A stretch of 64,000 bases of DNA from Mycobacterium lehmannii (GTDB lineage: Bacteria; Actinomycetota; Actinomycetes; Mycobacteriales; Mycobacteriaceae), in assembly GCF_002245535.1 (NCBI RefSeq), contig NZ_NKCN01000001.1:372001-436000 (forward strand), in the 5' to 3' direction. Shown here piece after piece: positions 62,790 through 64,000 of this stretch (the stretch's first letter is position 1; the number at the start of each line of letters is the position of its first letter). The notes under the pieces were generated by a model, which saw nothing but the letters and a program-made list of their open reading frames with translations, was not told the DNA's origin and did not search any database. A program made the translations under genes and the position numbers.

Positions 62790-62792
62790 CAT

Positions 62793-64000
62793 ATGGCGCC
62801 CAAACAGTCATCGGAAGAACAGCAGACCAGCGCCGTGGAGGCGCCGAACCTCGAGTCGACCGCGCCTCAGCACGGCTTCTTCGTCCGCCTCTACACCGGC
62901 ACCGGTGCCTTCGAGGTCATCGGCAAGCGCAAGCTGTGGTACGCGGTCAGCGGTGCGATCGTGCTGGTGTGCCTGCTCAGCATGGTGCTGCGCGGCTTCA
63001 CATTCGGCATCGACTTCGAGGGCGGCACCAAGGTGTCGATGCCGACCGCGACCGAGTCGGGCACCGTGACCGTCCAGCAGGTCGAGGACGTGTTCAGCAA
63101 GACGCTGGGTAAGAGCCCCGAGTCGGTGGTCGTGGTCGGCAGCGGCGGATCGGCCACCGTGCAGATCCGGTCCGAGACGCTGACCAACGAGGAGACCGAG
63201 CAACTGCGCACCGCGCTGTTCGACGCATTCAAGCCGAGGGGGGCGAACGGGGCGCCCAGCAAGCAGGCCATCAGCGACTCCGCGGTGTCGGAGACGTGGG
63301 GCGGCCAGATCACCCAGAAGGCGCTGATCGCGCTGGTGGTGTTCCTCGTGCTGGCGACGGTCTACATCATGCTGCGCTATGAGCGCTACATGTCGATCGC
63401 GGCGATGGCGACGCTGGTGTTCGACCTCGTGGTCACCGCCGGTGTGTACTCACTCGTCGGCTTCGAGGTCACCCCGGCCACGGTGATCGGCCTGCTCACG
63501 ATCCTCGGCTTCTCGCTCTATGACACCGTCATCGTGTTCGACAAGGTCGAGGAGAACACCCACGGCTTCGAGCACACCACGAGACGCACCTTTGCCGAAC
63601 ACGCCAACCTCGCGGTCAATCAGACCTTCATGCGGTCCATCAACACCAGCCTCATCTCCGTGCTGCCGATCGTGGCGTTGATGGTCGTGGCGGTGTGGCT
63701 GTTGGGTGTGGGCACGCTGATGGACCTGGCGCTGGTGCAGTTGGTCGGCGTCATCGTCGGGACCTACTCGTCGATCTTCTTCGCGACCCCCCTCCTGGTA
63801 ACGCTGCGCGAGCGCACGGACCTCGTGCGCAACCACACCCGCCGGGTGATGAACCGCCGCAAGAACGCGTCGGCACGCGCCTCCCAAGCCGACGAGGATG
63901 CCGACGAACCCGAGACGGTCGGCGCGGCCGCGACGGCGCGTGCCGACGCCGCGCCGCGGACTGCTCCGCCGCCGGACAAACCCGCGCCGGGGGCACGTCC
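62793..64000 (+). CDS. secF: Protein translocase subunit SecF (cut by the right edge)
   Basis: An ATG at 62793 opens a frame that runs off the window after about 402 residues. A first helix (LWYAVSGAIVLVCLLSMVL) leads into the periplasmic domain with FGIDFEGGTKVSMPT, then the SecF core TPATVIGLLTILGFSLYDTVIVFDKVEENT and SINTSLISVLPIVALMVVAVWLLG. The visible C terminus is a disordered Ala/Pro tail. It forms the SecDF complex with the preceding gene. The stop lies outside the window. Confidence 0.95.
   Translation, partial: MAPKQSSEEQQTSAVEAPNLESTAPQHGFFVRLYTGTGAFEVIGKRKLWYAVSGAIVLVCLLSMVLRGFTFGIDFEGGTKVSMPTATESGTVTVQQVEDVFSKTLGKSPESVVVVGSGGSATVQIRSETLTNEETEQLRTALFDAFKPRGANGAPSKQAISDSAVSETWGGQITQKALIALVVFLVLATVYIMLRYERYMSIAAMATLVFDLVVTAGVYSLVGFEVTPATVIGLLTILGFSLYDTVIVFDKVEENTHGFEHTTRRTFAEHANLAVNQTFMRSINTSLISVLPIVALMVVAVWLLGVGTLMDLALVQLVGVIVGTYSSIFFATPLLVTLRERTDLVRNHTRRVMNRRKNASARASQADEDADEPETVGAAATARADAAPRTAPPPDKPAPGAR

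Noticed and set aside
1..64000. CRISPR array or insertion sequence
   Set aside because: I found no regularly spaced identical repeats and no transposase-like protein or terminal inverted repeats on either strand.

Overview
The window is high-GC actinobacterial DNA. Its gene content and order point to a non-tuberculous Mycobacterium/Mycolicibacterium. Signs are the mycobacterial envelope genes (aftC, pgsA1, patA, pimA), the actinobacterial coproporphyrin-dependent haem genes (hemE-hemY-hemQ), clpC2 and the ruvCAB-yajC-secD-secF block. From memory of the M. tuberculosis map, 1-24.5 kb is collinear with Rv2681 to Rv2667, and 37.7-64 kb with Rv2614c to Rv2586c. Those locus names are recalled, not searched.

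Layout: (1) 0-6 kb: end of an alpha/beta hydrolase, RNase D, a DUF3000 protein, the haem operon and a small secreted protein. (2) 6-16.6 kb: msrB, then a two-gene insertion between msrB and aftC: a phosphotransferase-like kinase and a 9-kb gene for a ~3010-residue cyclase-ATPase. The last ~1900 residues of that protein are seven tandem copies of a ~273-residue unit. (3) 16.7-25.9 kb: aftC, a secreted hydrolase-like lipoprotein, a RibD-like reductase, zapE, a GNAT protein, an MPT63-like exported protein, ogt with an ECF sigma factor, clpC2 with two operator palindromes, and small regulatory and secreted genes. (4) 25.9-31.2 kb: an accessory stretch next to a tRNA cluster (Val, Cys and Gly on minus; Val on plus). 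It is sparsely coded and holds hypothetical genes, a secreted protein with 11-residue repeats, and three very small predicted lipopeptides (33-39 aa). (5) 31-37.6 kb: stress and envelope genes (split-barrel flavoprotein, DUF3618/holin-like pair, proline-rich secreted protein, L,D-transpeptidase, GAF-ANTAR regulator, aldo/keto reductase, thioesterase). (6) 37.7-47.6 kb: one long run, thrS-HIT-pgsA1-patA-pimA-LemA-like-nudix, almost all joined by 4-bp start/stop overlaps; then a secreted C39-like peptidase and pdxS-tesB-pdxT. (7) 47.6-56 kb: acyl-CoA dehydrogenase behind a 28-bp palindrome, a YebC-family regulator, an MscS channel flanked by two paralogous small membrane proteins, ruvCAB with an SOS-like box, and two membrane proteins. 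(8) 56-64 kb: remnants of a carboxylic acid reductase and of a cytochrome P450, an aldehyde dehydrogenase, and yajC-secD-secF, with secF cut by the right edge.

Several blocks work as pathways: hemE/hemY/hemQ (late haem synthesis through coproporphyrin), pgsA1/patA/pimA (phosphatidylinositol mannosides), pdxS/pdxT (PLP synthase), ruvC/A/B (Holliday junction processing) and yajC/secD/secF (protein export). The items most worth follow-up are the giant repeat-bearing cyclase, the micro-lipoprotein cluster beside the tRNA genes, the duplicated clpC2 operator and the two decayed enzyme genes.
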